A DNA stretch of 64,000 nucleotides from Bacillota bacterium (lineage in GTDB: Bacteria > Bacillota > UBA4882 > UBA8346), in NCBI GenBank assembly GCA_023429995.1, contig JAEZCE010000016.1, positions 75,045 to 139,044 of the forward strand, in the 5' to 3' direction. Of the stretch, positions 26,349 through 35,925 are shown one piece after another (positions within the stretch are counted from its first letter, which is position 1; every line of letters starts with the position of its first letter). Position numbers and translations under genes: made by a program. The notes under the pieces were generated by a model, which was given only the letters and a program-made list of their open reading frames with translations, searched no databases and was not told where the DNA came from.

Positions 26349-28685
26349 ATGAATCAAATAGGGTATCTCACGATCCACGAAATTAAAATTTATCTTCGCA
26401 ACAAGACCTTCTGGCTCCTCGGGGCGTTTATTATGGCGGCAATGTTCCTGCCGTTCTTGGTTTTCCTGTTGATCCAGTTTATGGTGATTTTCATGGTTAC
26501 TCGAGATGAAAGTTCAGATTTCTCCGGAATTCTTGCTTCATTGCCCTATCGGACGGTTAATTTATTGTTGGCCCGGATTTTGTCTGCATTTTGCCTACTG
26601 CTGGGGCTTTGGCCCTTTATGTTGCTGACAGTCGGTTTTTTGCCGGGAATGACTCCGGCCGAATGGCTATTCAATGCCGGGCATTTAGTTATTCTTACCC
26701 TAAAATACATTGCCGTTTGCATGTTAGCCATGGGAACCGTGTTTTTGGCGGGGTTGATTACGCTTAACGCCTGGCGGCTTTATCTTACCATCTTTTTTTG
26801 CTGGGTTGTTGGAGACTCCTTATATCATAATTTATCCGTTTCTTCATCCTGGAGCGAACTTTTTACCTTTGGGCGTGGCGTAATTCGCTTGACTGCGCCA
26901 TCGGTGGCAGTGGGATATTTTCCACAGCAGAATTGCTTGCCCTGGGTTGCCATTTTCCAGGTAGCCATTATTGTATTACTTTTAGCGCTCGTAATGGTTT
27001 TTCAGAAAATGAAACGGAGAGAGCTGATTTTTAGGAAAAAGTTGTTATTATCCTTCTTTTGCATGGTAACGCTGCTTCTTGTTGTGACCGGCTTCATCGC
27101 TTGCAAAGAACTTAACCAAAGAGAACGGGGATTTCGTGCGGTTGCCCGGGAAATGGAAAAGGCGGAACCGGTTTCCACCAAGGATGTTGAGGCAACGGCC
27201 TTGGCGGAAATGGAATCTTATCAGTTGGCTGTTAAATTGCGGACCAAAGCCCATTATCTGGAAGGAAGGGCGACTATAAAACTGAAATTGGCGGGACGGG
27301 AAGAAAGTATCTTCTTTACTTTGCGCAATTATTTTGTAGTAAAAGCCGTTACCGAAGCAGGTGGGGGTGATGCCCTGGAATGGCGGCGCAATGGTTCCCG
27401 CCTGGAGGTGCGTGTCCCGGAACGTTACCGGCAAGGGGGAAGAGTGACCTTGGTGGTTGTATATTCGGGACAGGTTCAGGAATGGGTACCCGGACCTTCA
27501 GCCCATCCAAGCGGTCCGGTGAATTTTGTCGCTCCCCAGTTTTCTTTATTGCGCAGCGGATACGCCTGGTATCCGGTGCCCGGAGTCCATCCGTTATATA
27601 CGCGCAAACATTATGCAAGGTTATGGCATCACTCGCCGAAGACAACTCTATGGGCTGAGCGCGTCATCCATTCTCCCGTTCCTTTTATTTTAACGGTGGA
27701 TCTTGATACCGGCGGAACCGCCGTATCCAATTTGGAACGGGCAGGGGTGAAATTATTAGACGGTGAATATAAAAAACGCTACCACTTTCAATCACTCCAG
27801 GGCCGGGAGGTATTTCTATTGGCTGGACCCTATCATTATGAAAAAAGAATCTTCCCGGGCCGGAAAGGCTTTATCGAAATATACAGTTATTATAAGCACC
27901 AGAAGAGGATCGCGAAGCTCCTGAATGCTTTGGCGATGCCTTATCTGTTTTATGAAGACCTAATTCAGCCGGATTGTCCGGTTCATTCGGGCCGGCCATC
28001 CGGCAAGGTCTGTACTATGGTGGAAATGCCGCCCTTTTCCTACCTTTGCGGCGAGGGAGAATCCAGTAGTTGGTTAACACTGACAGATACAGTGTTAATG
28101 GGTGAAGAACTTTTTGAAACGGAAAACTGGCGTTTATCTTTCATAGCCCAAATGCAAGCCAATAAACGCGATTTGGCCGTTTTGCAACGGTGGTGGAATG
28201 TAGATCCGACCACCGATACAAACGGATGGTCCCGGGAAGGTAATATCGCCGAAGGATTTGTACTTTATTTATATACATTAAATATGGAAAAAAAGTATAG
28301 CCGGGAGTTTTATAAGCAGATGAAGGAGAAATTGGTAAACGGCAGAGCCATCGATGGAGAGTTTTTTCTGCCGTTCTTGGTCAAGGGACCGGTTGTCAGA
28401 GATGTTTTTATCACACTGGATACGATTCGAACCGAACTTGGCGTCATGGGGATTAAGAAAATTGCGAGCCGGCTTTACCCGGTTTATATTGATCAGGGGA
28501 GCATCCACTCAAAAGACTTTACCAAGACAGTTGAAGAAGTAGCGGCGGGAAACTTGCCGCCTGCGAAAATCCACGGGATTCGCAAGCGGTTAAAGAATAT
28601 TACCAGGCGAGACGGTAATCCGGAAACTTTACGGTATGCGCCCCCATGGATTTCCACCTTCAGACCGGAAGATAATTTACCGTAA
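26349..28685 (+). CDS. ABC-2 type membrane protein fused to large extracytoplasmic domain
   Basis: A 778-aa protein. Residues ~1-220 hold six membrane helices in an ABC-2 permease layout (MNQIGYLTIHEIKIYLRNKT). Another helix follows at about 235-255, and the remaining ~520 residues are outside the membrane. The outer part resembles M1-aminopeptidase-like regions attached to ABC-2 permeases (beta-rich segment, then helical segment with EGFVLYLYTLN), but no HExxH zinc motif is present, so it is probably non-catalytic. ATG 26349 has GGAGA upstream. It may be the permease for the ATPases at 23170 and 24053. Confidence 0.7.
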   Translation: MNQIGYLTIHEIKIYLRNKTFWLLGAFIMAAMFLPFLVFLLIQFMVIFMVTRDESSDFSGILASLPYRTVNLLLARILSAFCLLLGLWPFMLLTVGFLPGMTPAEWLFNAGHLVILTLKYIAVCMLAMGTVFLAGLITLNAWRLYLTIFFCWVVGDSLYHNLSVSSSWSELFTFGRGVIRLTAPSVAVGYFPQQNCLPWVAIFQVAIIVLLLALVMVFQKMKRRELIFRKKLLLSFFCMVTLLLVVTGFIACKELNQRERGFRAVAREMEKAEPVSTKDVEATALAEMESYQLAVKLRTKAHYLEGRATIKLKLAGREESIFFTLRNYFVVKAVTEAGGGDALEWRRNGSRLEVRVPERYRQGGRVTLVVVYSGQVQEWVPGPSAHPSGPVNFVAPQFSLLRSGYAWYPVPGVHPLYTRKHYARLWHHSPKTTLWAERVIHSPVPFILTVDLDTGGTAVSNLERAGVKLLDGEYKKRYHFQSLQGREVFLLAGPYHYEKRIFPGRKGFIEIYSYYKHQKRIAKLLNALAMPYLFYEDLIQPDCPVHSGRPSGKVCTMVEMPPFSYLCGEGESSSWLTLTDTVLMGEELFETENWRLSFIAQMQANKRDLAVLQRWWNVDPTTDTNGWSREGNIAEGFVLYLYTLNMEKKYSREFYKQMKEKLVNGRAIDGEFFLPFLVKGPVVRDVFITLDTIRTELGVMGIKKIASRLYPVYIDQGSIHSKDFTKTVEEVAAGNLPPAKIHGIRKRLKNITRRDGNPETLRYAPPWISTFRPEDNLP

Positions 28686-28844
28686 TGGTTATGAAATAAT
28701 TAAAGTAGTTTCATGGAGAATAACTTCAATGGGAGAGTGGCCAATTGCCACTTTTTTTGTTGGGCGCCGATCCAAAACCACATAATGATCGTACTTATTA
28801 TGAATGACCAGTATCACAGAATCAATTCCGACAGGAGGAAATCA

Positions 28845-31481
28845 ATGAGGGCGATGAAGGTGTTGTTAATTTTGGCGGTTATTCTGATGAGCCTCACAGT
28901 TACGGTGTATGGGTGGTCAGATTGGTTAACTTTAAAGACCGAACATTTTACGGTTTTTTATAAACCGGGGCATGAGGGTGAGGCCGAGCGGGTCTTACAG
29001 ACAATGGAGTTTTACCGTCAAAGGGTGGAGAATCTCTGCGGAAACGAAGAGTTGCATGTAGCAGTAGTAATTGATGATACCGGACTCAATGTTAATGGAT
29101 TTACTGACCCATTGTATTCGCGGATTCATTTATACCGGTCCAATCCTGATGGTTGGGCGGGTACGGAAAACTGGTGGTCCTTGGTGGGCGTCCATGAGTA
29201 TACCCATGAACTCTCACTAACGAAAACTTCAGGACTTGCTAATCGATTAACCGGGATTTTCGGAAAGTTCGAGTTTTTTATGCCCAATCTATTGGTGCCG
29301 GGATGGATTTTTGAAGGAATTACCCCTTACAGTGAATCACAGCTTACTCCATATCAGGGACGTCTGAATGATGGATTTTTTGATGCCTATATAGCGGTGC
29401 GGGTTAAAGATGGCCGTTTTACGTCTATTCTGGATGCCACCGATATGCCATTGGAGTATCAACAGGAAGCAATTTACACCTATGGAGGAGAGTTCGTTAA
29501 TTATTTAGCCACAACATATGGCGAGGAGAAATTAACCCAATTTTTCCAGGTGAACGGAGGGCAGCTGGGGGCGGTACTTTTTACACCGGCCTTTAGCATT
29601 GACCGGAGCGCCAAAAAAGTTTTTGGGAAAACCTTTCCCGAACTTTGGGAGGACTGGCGGCAGTACGAGCAGGAACGTTATAAAGATTTTAAATACGAGG
29701 GAGAACAATTGACCACTCAGGGATGGGAAATCAGCAATCTGGCCATGAACGGGGGAAAACTTTATTATGAACGTAGTTATCCTGTCAAAGCCGCTGCCTT
29801 TTCAGAGTATTACAATATTAAGATTATGGAGCGCAACTTGAAAACGGGTTTGGAAAAGGCCATTATCTCGACAACCAGTAGTTTTACATCTGCATTACGG
29901 GTGAAGGACGGTAGGATCTATTATGCCACATCTGAGATAAAGCCTGGATATGCCAATGCGTCCGATCTAAGTTACGGATATTATGCGCTTCTTCACCGGT
30001 ATGACCTGGCAACCGGCAAGGATGGGGTAATCCTGGAAGATGAAATCCGCGGTTTTGAGGTGCTGGATAACGGTGAGATTCTTTTTAGCAAACAACAAAA
30101 AAATGGATTCGGCTCGGAACTATATCGTTATGACCCCAATACCGGGGATAAAAAACTATTATTGAAATCTGACTATCTCATTCAGGAGATTGTCAGTGAT
30201 GGCCGACGCCTGATTGTTGATGCCGCGCGCGACTGGGAGGCCAATAGTATTTACCTGTTAAACCTGGAAAAGCAGGAATTTGTTCCTTTAGTTCATACCC
30301 CTTATGTTGAACGATGGCTCTCATTATCCGGAGAACGTTTATTTTTTACCGCCAACTATGGAAAAGTAAGTTCAGTTTATTGCTTTAATTTCAGCACAGG
30401 GAAGATCAGTCGAATGACGGAAAATGGTTGGATTGGTAACTCGGCCTATGATGAAGCCGCCAACCAACTGTATTTTATACAGTTGAGCTCATTCGGTTTG
30501 GACTTATATCAAAAAACGGCGGAATTCCATGATTTCAAACTTCCTGACGTCCCTGCGACCGTCCCGCCGGTCTTTTCATTGAATGATAGTGAAATTACCA
30601 AAGGAACTTATGGTGATAATCTAAAAACCCTGTTGCCAAAGTTTTGGTTTCCCATGATTAATACGGATCAAAAAAAATATGGGATCACGATTACGGGCGG
30701 GGATGCAGTCATGGATTTCCCGGAGTATAGCGCCACCATAATTTATAACGCCGAAAAAGAAAAAATGGAGGGCGAGTTGACGGTACCCATCAACTTCTTC
30801 GCGCCATTTCAGTCCTCCTTGATTTATTCTGATTCGGATGATGAGCGTTCCACAGAGTTGATGATGCTTTATCCGTTGGTTAAACGGCTTTCGCCGGGGT
30901 TATCCCAATTGGATGCCGGAACCTATATCAATTACAGCGATGATTATGATGGGGCGGAACTGAAGCCATTCATAACCGTCGGCTTTCAATACCCAAAAAC
31001 TTCACTGAATCTAACGGTCAGCGCTCCGCAATCGAAGCTAAAGAACCGGGACCATCGTTCCGGGTTCTATGCGGAACTGGAAGCCAGCCAGTATTTTTCA
31101 AACAATAAAATTCGGTTTGCCGCCAAGTACATCGATGATCCGGATAACCCCAATGATGATTTATTTGATGAAATTCGCGGTTACGACAAGGCTCTTACCG
31201 CTAAGGAAGGAAAGCTGTATACTGTAGAGTATTCACGGCCATTATTGAAGATCCGGAGCGGCCTTTGGAATCCGAACCTCTATTTTGAAGATGTAACCGG
31301 CACTCTCTTTAGCGACCGAGCCATCCCCCAAAATGGCGAACAACAGAGTTCCTGGGGATTGGAATTGCATATGGAGACGAAGTTCGCTTATAGTTTTATC
31401 CCAATTGACTGGGGATACAGGTTTGTACGGAATGATCAAGGGGAAAACAAAGATGAGTTATTTTGTAAAACTTTCTTTTAG
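28845..31481 (+). CDS. Secreted MA-type peptidase with propeller and Omp85-like barrel end
   Basis: An 878-aa exported protein. ATG 28845 follows AGGAGG; earlier in-frame ATGs lack a ribosome site. Signal peptide: MRAMKVLLILAVILMS to about VYGW. Residues ~20-285 form a gluzincin (peptidase MA-like) domain with zinc motif HEYTH at 117-121 and a downstream GWIFEGIT glutamate. Residues ~300-610 read as TolB-like propeller repeats. The C-terminal ~230 residues look like an outer-membrane barrel: alternating strands, RGY at 778-780 before YTVEYSRPL, and a terminal Phe. The barrel call is inference and needs a structure prediction. Such a protein only makes sense in a cell with an outer membrane. 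Confidence 0.75.
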   Translation: MRAMKVLLILAVILMSLTVTVYGWSDWLTLKTEHFTVFYKPGHEGEAERVLQTMEFYRQRVENLCGNEELHVAVVIDDTGLNVNGFTDPLYSRIHLYRSNPDGWAGTENWWSLVGVHEYTHELSLTKTSGLANRLTGIFGKFEFFMPNLLVPGWIFEGITPYSESQLTPYQGRLNDGFFDAYIAVRVKDGRFTSILDATDMPLEYQQEAIYTYGGEFVNYLATTYGEEKLTQFFQVNGGQLGAVLFTPAFSIDRSAKKVFGKTFPELWEDWRQYEQERYKDFKYEGEQLTTQGWEISNLAMNGGKLYYERSYPVKAAAFSEYYNIKIMERNLKTGLEKAIISTTSSFTSALRVKDGRIYYATSEIKPGYANASDLSYGYYALLHRYDLATGKDGVILEDEIRGFEVLDNGEILFSKQQKNGFGSELYRYDPNTGDKKLLLKSDYLIQEIVSDGRRLIVDAARDWEANSIYLLNLEKQEFVPLVHTPYVERWLSLSGERLFFTANYGKVSSVYCFNFSTGKISRMTENGWIGNSAYDEAANQLYFIQLSSFGLDLYQKTAEFHDFKLPDVPATVPPVFSLNDSEITKGTYGDNLKTLLPKFWFPMINTDQKKYGITITGGDAVMDFPEYSATIIYNAEKEKMEGELTVPINFFAPFQSSLIYSDSDDERSTELMMLYPLVKRLSPGLSQLDAGTYINYSDDYDGAELKPFITVGFQYPKTSLNLTVSAPQSKLKNRDHRSGFYAELEASQYFSNNKIRFAAKYIDDPDNPNDDLFDEIRGYDKALTAKEGKLYTVEYSRPLLKIRSGLWNPNLYFEDVTGTLFSDRAIPQNGEQQSSWGLELHMETKFAYSFIPIDWGYRFVRNDQGENKDELFCKTFF

Positions 31482-31802
31482 AGATCATTGAAGACCTGGG
31501 ACAGGAGTTTTACAGGGGTGAGGATTGGCTTATCCGGTAGTGAAAATATCCCCGTTCGGGTGTTCCCTTCTAACGGGGAGGTAGGTTAACCCTTGCGGAT
31601 ACAATGATGGTTACTAAATTATTTTTAGAATTCTACACATTTCCAAGTGTCATTTGGATAATCAGGCTTAACATTGTAAAATGAATATGGTAAAATAAAT
31701 AGTAAAGTTGACGAAATGTTTATAGATATTGTATTTGTGAGGAAGTATTAATCGGCTTCTTTATCAATCGGTTGGAGATTGCTGTTATAAATCGGTGTTA
31801 GG
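31482..31802. other. Intergenic region with hairpin and possible promoter
   Basis: No gene seen. CCCCGTT (31550-31556) pairs with AACGGGG (31572-31578), near the end of the peptidase transcript but without a T-run. From about 31670 the DNA is AT-rich and contains TTGACG followed by AT-rich sequence, a possible promoter of the Kdo/lipid A genes. Confidence 0.4.
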
Positions 31803-31836
31803 ATCTAGACTTGGATCAAGGCTAGATTATTTTTTT
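31803..31836 (+). terminator. Intrinsic terminator just upstream of Kdo/lipid A genes
   Basis: ATCTAG (31803-31808) and CTAGAT (31822-31827) enclose a second stem CTTG/CAAG, and a run of seven Ts follows. It lies only about 45 bp before the first gene of the lipid A run. It may end upstream read-through, or serve as a leader attenuator if the promoter is further upstream. Confidence 0.65.
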
Positions 31837-31880
31837 CATCGGCGCCTGTTTTACCCATAAAAGTCAACAGGAGAGTTAGG

Positions 31881-32567
31881 ATGGGTTCAAAAAGAAAGAA
31901 AAAAAGAAAAAGAGGATTTTTATTTCGTCTCCAAATCAATATTGCGACCGTTTTGGTTTGGTTGCTTGGACGCTCAATCCGTTTCCGGGTGATCGGCCGC
32001 GAACATCTTCAACGTTTTCACGGAAAAGAAGGCTTTATTATCAATGCCTGGCATGGTCAACAACTCATGGGCTTTTACTTTTTTAGAGGCTGCGGCTACT
32101 ATATTCTTTCCAGTTTATCCCGGGATGGGGAAATCTCCAGTTCGATCATGCGAAAAATGGGTTGGAAAATTATCAGGGGCTCCACAACAAGAGGAGGAGT
32201 TCATAGCCTCATCGAATTAATGAAAGCTTTGCGCCAGGGAGCCGGGACCGTAATCACCCCCGATGCGCAGGGCCCTATGTATCATATTGAGCCGGGGAGC
32301 ATTTATCTGGCCCAAAAAACCGGAGCCGTTTTGATTCCGATGGCATTGGTTTATGACCGTAAATGGGTGTCCGAAAAAAGCTGGGACAAATTTGTGGTCC
32401 CCAAGCCTTTTGCAAGATGCGTGGCTTACATGGATACACCCCTTAAAGTAACGGGTAAATTAACCGATGAAAATATGGAGATCGAGAAAAAACGTTTACA
32501 GGATGCCCTGCACGAAACCAACCGAAAAGCGGAAGAGGTATTAAAACAGTGGCAAAGCGGGAAATAG
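31881..32567 (+). CDS. DUF374-type lysophospholipid acyltransferase-like protein
   Basis: A membrane-associated acyltransferase-family protein (228 aa) with a highly basic start (GSKRKKKRKRG) and one hydrophobic segment near residues 17-30. The catalytic-type segment is NAWHGQQLMG, where His follows Trp, and a second conserved block is TPDAQGPMYHIEPGSIYLAQ. This family is found in Gram-negative-type bacteria beside Kdo transferase genes and is thought to acylate lipid A or a related lipid. It overlaps waaA by 19 bp, supporting a shared role in lipid A-Kdo assembly. Acyl donor and acceptor are not known. Confidence 0.82.
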   Translation: MGSKRKKKRKRGFLFRLQINIATVLVWLLGRSIRFRVIGREHLQRFHGKEGFIINAWHGQQLMGFYFFRGCGYYILSSLSRDGEISSSIMRKMGWKIIRGSTTRGGVHSLIELMKALRQGAGTVITPDAQGPMYHIEPGSIYLAQKTGAVLIPMALVYDRKWVSEKSWDKFVVPKPFARCVAYMDTPLKVTGKLTDENMEIEKKRLQDALHETNRKAEEVLKQWQSGK

Positions 32568-33874
32568 TATTCTTAATCTACAATATTATCGCTTGTCCCA
32601 TTCTTTTGCTGGCGGCGCCCTTTTTTGTCATTTGGAATTTAGCGCTGCGAAGGCCGGTATTACCCTGTTTCCGGGGACTTTCAAGGCCTCAAAAAGCGCG
32701 GCTGAAAGATAAGCAAGTGGTTTGGCTCCAGGCGGTTTCGGCTGAAGAGACTTTTATTGCCGGGAGGATTATCAAAGAAATTAAAAAGTCCCATCCCGAT
32801 TTTCAAATTGTTCTGACCACCACGACTTTCACAGGCCGGCAGATTGCCAAGGAAAAACTGGGCGAGCTGGCCTTGATTACTTATTTTCCTTTGGAAATTC
32901 CATTTTTAATGAAGCGCTTTATCATGAATTTGCGACCGGTTTTATTTGTTATGGTGGGAACTGACATTTGGCCCAATGCCGTTTTTTATTGCAAGAAGGC
33001 CGGGAGTAAAATCGCTACCGTTAATGGACGAATCGGTAATCGATCGTATCAAAATTATTCAAAGGTAAAAGGGTTTATGAAAATAGTTTTTGACCAATTC
33101 GACCTTTTTGCCATGCAATCCGTCCATGACGCCAACCGCATCGGTGAACTTGGAGCCCCGCTGGAGCGGATTATGGTAACGGGAAATGCCAAATTTGATC
33201 AGGAATACCCGGCATTCAGCGGGGAACAGTTGGATGCTTTCCGTCGGCAATATTATTTTAAAAAAGAAAATTTACTTTTTACCGCAGCCGGAACCCACCC
33301 TGGAGAAGAAGCCGTTGTAATCCAGGCTTACCTGAATCTGCTCCGGAAGGAACCGGCTTATTTAATTATAGCTCCATCTCATCCCAATGGCTGCGGTGGT
33401 GTGGCGGAATTATTGGAAAAAGAAGGTTTGCCGTATATCCGGAGATCCACCGGAAAGATTGTTCCTTCAAATATAAACAAGGAACCTCAAGATGCTGGGG
33501 TTTTATTATGGGATACTTTCGAAGAGCTTGGTCCTGCTTACGCTGTCTCTGATGTGGTTTTAGCCGGCGGAAGTTTGGCCAAGATAAGGGGCGCCGCCGG
33601 TCCTAATGTCCTTGAGGCTGCGGTACAGGAAAAGCTGGTTATTTACGGACCTTTCATGGATAATTCCCTGGAAAGTAAGGCTCTTTTAGAAGAGGTTGAC
33701 GCCGGTTTCACTGTCCGGAGCGCGGCTGATATGACATCGACCATTTTAAAACTTGTTGAGAATCGAGAGTTGTACCGGCAAAGGGCAACCAGGGCGAAAA
33801 AGGCGGTGCTCGCCAATGAGGGCGCTGTTAAGCATACGATTGAACTTATTGACGGGCTTATAGGGGTAAAGTAA
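32549..33874 (+). CDS. waaA: 3-deoxy-D-manno-octulosonic acid (Kdo) transferase
   Basis: GT30 enzyme (441 aa) that adds Kdo to lipid A precursor on the inner face of the inner membrane. One N-terminal membrane anchor (residues 6-28). The catalytic-region motif WLQAVSAEETFIAG keeps the conserved Glu. VGTDIWPN replaces the usual VETELWPN. NGRIGNRSYQNY and VTGNAKFD are standard WaaA blocks. It starts at GTG 32549, after GGAAGAGG, inside the end of the acyltransferase gene. The next gene, lpxK, begins two bases after the stop. Presence in a Firmicute-like genome argues for a lipopolysaccharide-containing outer membrane. Confidence 0.93.
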   Translation: MAKREIVFLIYNIIACPILLLAAPFFVIWNLALRRPVLPCFRGLSRPQKARLKDKQVVWLQAVSAEETFIAGRIIKEIKKSHPDFQIVLTTTTFTGRQIAKEKLGELALITYFPLEIPFLMKRFIMNLRPVLFVMVGTDIWPNAVFYCKKAGSKIATVNGRIGNRSYQNYSKVKGFMKIVFDQFDLFAMQSVHDANRIGELGAPLERIMVTGNAKFDQEYPAFSGEQLDAFRRQYYFKKENLLFTAAGTHPGEEAVVIQAYLNLLRKEPAYLIIAPSHPNGCGGVAELLEKEGLPYIRRSTGKIVPSNINKEPQDAGVLLWDTFEELGPAYAVSDVVLAGGSLAKIRGAAGPNVLEAAVQEKLVIYGPFMDNSLESKALLEEVDAGFTVRSAADMTSTILKLVENRELYRQRATRAKKAVLANEGAVKHTIELIDGLIGVK

Positions 33875-33875
33875 G

Positions 33876-35018
33876 ATGAATCATTCTGCGTTGCAGGTTT
33901 ATTTATTACGGGTGATTGAAGGGGAAGAATCAGGGTTGGCGGCCGGACTGGTCCGCGTCTTTCTCTCGGGACTTGAGTTTATTTACCGGTTTCTTTCCGG
34001 GCTGCAGTTCCGGATGATCCGCCGTCATAAATTGCCGGTTCCGGTTTTGAGTGTCGGCAATATCACCGCCGGGGGCACCGGCAAAACACCTACCGTTATC
34101 TGGCTGGTAAAACTGATGAAAGATGCCGGTTTTCACCCGGCCATCCTGACCAGGGGGTATCGGGGAGCTTCCGAAAAGGAAGGTTTGATTTTCTCCCATC
34201 GGGATCTGGGAAATTTATCCCCTGCTCAGACAGGGGATGAACCTTTTTTGTTGGCCAAATTATTGCCGGATACATTGATTGGGGTGGGGCGGGAACGTTA
34301 CCGGAATGCGTTGAAAATTTTAGAACAAGATCCGGCGACGAATTTATTTATTTTAGACGACGGATTTCAACATTGGAGTTTATTCCGGGATTTAGATATC
34401 GTTTTAATCGACGCCTCCAGACCTTTTGGCAACAGACATTTATTACCCAGGGGCTTTTTGCGGGAACCGCTATCCGGTTTAAAAAGAGCCGGCATTATTT
34501 TGTTGACCCGAAGCGCCAAGGTGGGGGAGGAACAAAAGAATCAGTTAATCGCCGAACTTTTGGCGATTCAACCCCGGGCTGCGGTCACGGCCATCAAGGA
34601 AGAAACATCGGAATTGATTCCATTCACCGTGTTTGCGCGGGGGGATGATGGACATGCCGTCATTCCGGCGGCGGATTTTTTAAAAGGACGTAAGGTAAGC
34701 GCAATAACCGGAATCGGTAATCCCCGGCAGTTTTTGGCTTCTTTAGAAACCATGGGCGCGGAGGTGGGATACTTTAAGGCTTATCCCGACCATTACCGCT
34801 GGGAGGAAACTGAGATTACCGATTTGATGAAAGGGTTGGCGGAAAATGGTTTTACGGAATTAATTGTCACCGCCAAAGACGGAGTGAAGCTGGAATCATG
34901 GATTGATTCCTTCGAAAAATCAGGGATGACCTGTTATATTTTAAGTTTGGATTGTCAAGTAGTCGATGAACGGGTTATTCAAAGGGTGAAGGATGGGGCT
35001 AAAAGGCGGCCCGTTTAA
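33876..35018 (+). CDS. lpxK: Tetraacyldisaccharide 4'-kinase
   Basis: Inner-membrane-associated kinase (380 aa) that phosphorylates the 4' position of the lipid A disaccharide. Walker A-type motif SVGNITAGGTGKTPTV at about residues 60-75, then ILTRGYRG and the family block FILDDGFQHWSL followed by RDLDIVLID and LLPRGFLREPL. The N-terminal ~35 residues form a hydrophobic/amphipathic anchor. It sits between waaA and kdsA in a run transcribed in one direction. Length slightly exceeds the E. coli enzyme. Confidence 0.94.
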   Translation: MNHSALQVYLLRVIEGEESGLAAGLVRVFLSGLEFIYRFLSGLQFRMIRRHKLPVPVLSVGNITAGGTGKTPTVIWLVKLMKDAGFHPAILTRGYRGASEKEGLIFSHRDLGNLSPAQTGDEPFLLAKLLPDTLIGVGRERYRNALKILEQDPATNLFILDDGFQHWSLFRDLDIVLIDASRPFGNRHLLPRGFLREPLSGLKRAGIILLTRSAKVGEEQKNQLIAELLAIQPRAAVTAIKEETSELIPFTVFARGDDGHAVIPAADFLKGRKVSAITGIGNPRQFLASLETMGAEVGYFKAYPDHYRWEETEITDLMKGLAENGFTELIVTAKDGVKLESWIDSFEKSGMTCYILSLDCQVVDERVIQRVKDGAKRRPV

Positions 35019-35112
35019 AGCGGATATGTTACTCCGGGGTTCATTGAACGATTGCGCCTGATTGAAAATTGAGCGTGAAAGCGAAAGCTTTGAAGATAAA
35101 GGAGGTTTTTAG

Positions 35113-35925
35113 ATGGAATATCAATTACAGGACCTTTTGGGAAAAGAACTATTGCTCATTGCCGGACCCTGCGTCATCGAATCCCGTGAGCATGTGAGGA
35201 TGATGGCCAGGGAGTTGAAAACAATTACCGGTGAAGTGGGTGTGAAGTTTGTCTTTAAAGCCTCGTTTGACAAGGCAAACCGGACGGCCGGGGATTCATT
35301 CAGAGGGCCGGGTTTAAAAGAGGGACTTTCGATTTTAAAGGAGGTTAAGGAAGAATTCGGCTTGCCGGTGTTATCGGATGTGCATGAGATAACGCAGATA
35401 GCGCCAGCGGCGGAAGTGCTTGATATTATTCAGATTCCGGCTTTTTTATCCCGTCAAACCGATTTGGTGATGGAAGCCGCCCGGACCGGAAAGATTATCA
35501 ACATCAAAAAAGGACAATTCAGCGCTCCCGAAGATATGCGGAACGCGATTGAAAAGGTCGTAGCCGTGGGCAACCGCCAGATCCTCCTCACCGAACGGGG
35601 TGTTTCTTTCGGCTATCATCAACTGGTAGTCGATATGCGATCATTGCCGGTGATGCGTTCCTTCGGCGTTCCGGTCATTTTCGACGGAACCCATAGCGTT
35701 CAGGAACCAGGGGGGTTAGGAAAGTCTTCGGGAGGAAACCGTCGCTATGTCCCTTATCTTTGCCGGGCAGCTGTCGCCACCGGAGTGGATGGTTTATTCC
35801 TGGAAGTTCATGATGATCCGGATCATGGAAAGTCCGATGGCCCCAATATGTTGGAACTTTCTAAACTTAAAACGTTATTACAAACATTGGTGCAAATCCA
35901 TAAGGTTGTGCAAGATGAAATTTGA
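35113..35925 (+). CDS. kdsA: 3-deoxy-8-phosphooctulonate synthase (KDO-8-P synthase)
   Basis: Cytoplasmic enzyme (270 aa) condensing arabinose 5-phosphate and phosphoenolpyruvate to Kdo 8-phosphate. Typical blocks: LIAGPCVIESREH at the N-terminus, KASFDKANRTAGDSFRGPG, IPAFLSRQTDL, INIKKGQFSAPEDM, FDGTHSVQEPGG and FLEVHDDPDHGKSDGPNM. A ribosome site AAAGGAGG precedes ATG 35113. Its 3' end overlaps kdsC by 11 bases, so the two steps are translationally coupled. Confidence 0.96.
   Translation: MEYQLQDLLGKELLLIAGPCVIESREHVRMMARELKTITGEVGVKFVFKASFDKANRTAGDSFRGPGLKEGLSILKEVKEEFGLPVLSDVHEITQIAPAAEVLDIIQIPAFLSRQTDLVMEAARTGKIINIKKGQFSAPEDMRNAIEKVVAVGNRQILLTERGVSFGYHQLVVDMRSLPVMRSFGVPVIFDGTHSVQEPGGLGKSSGGNRRYVPYLCRAAVATGVDGLFLEVHDDPDHGKSDGPNMLELSKLKTLLQTLVQIHKVVQDEI

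Noticed and set aside
35747..35914. Extended N-terminus for kdsC
   Set aside because: The upstream part lies in kdsA in another frame; the HAD family begins at the ATG at 35915.
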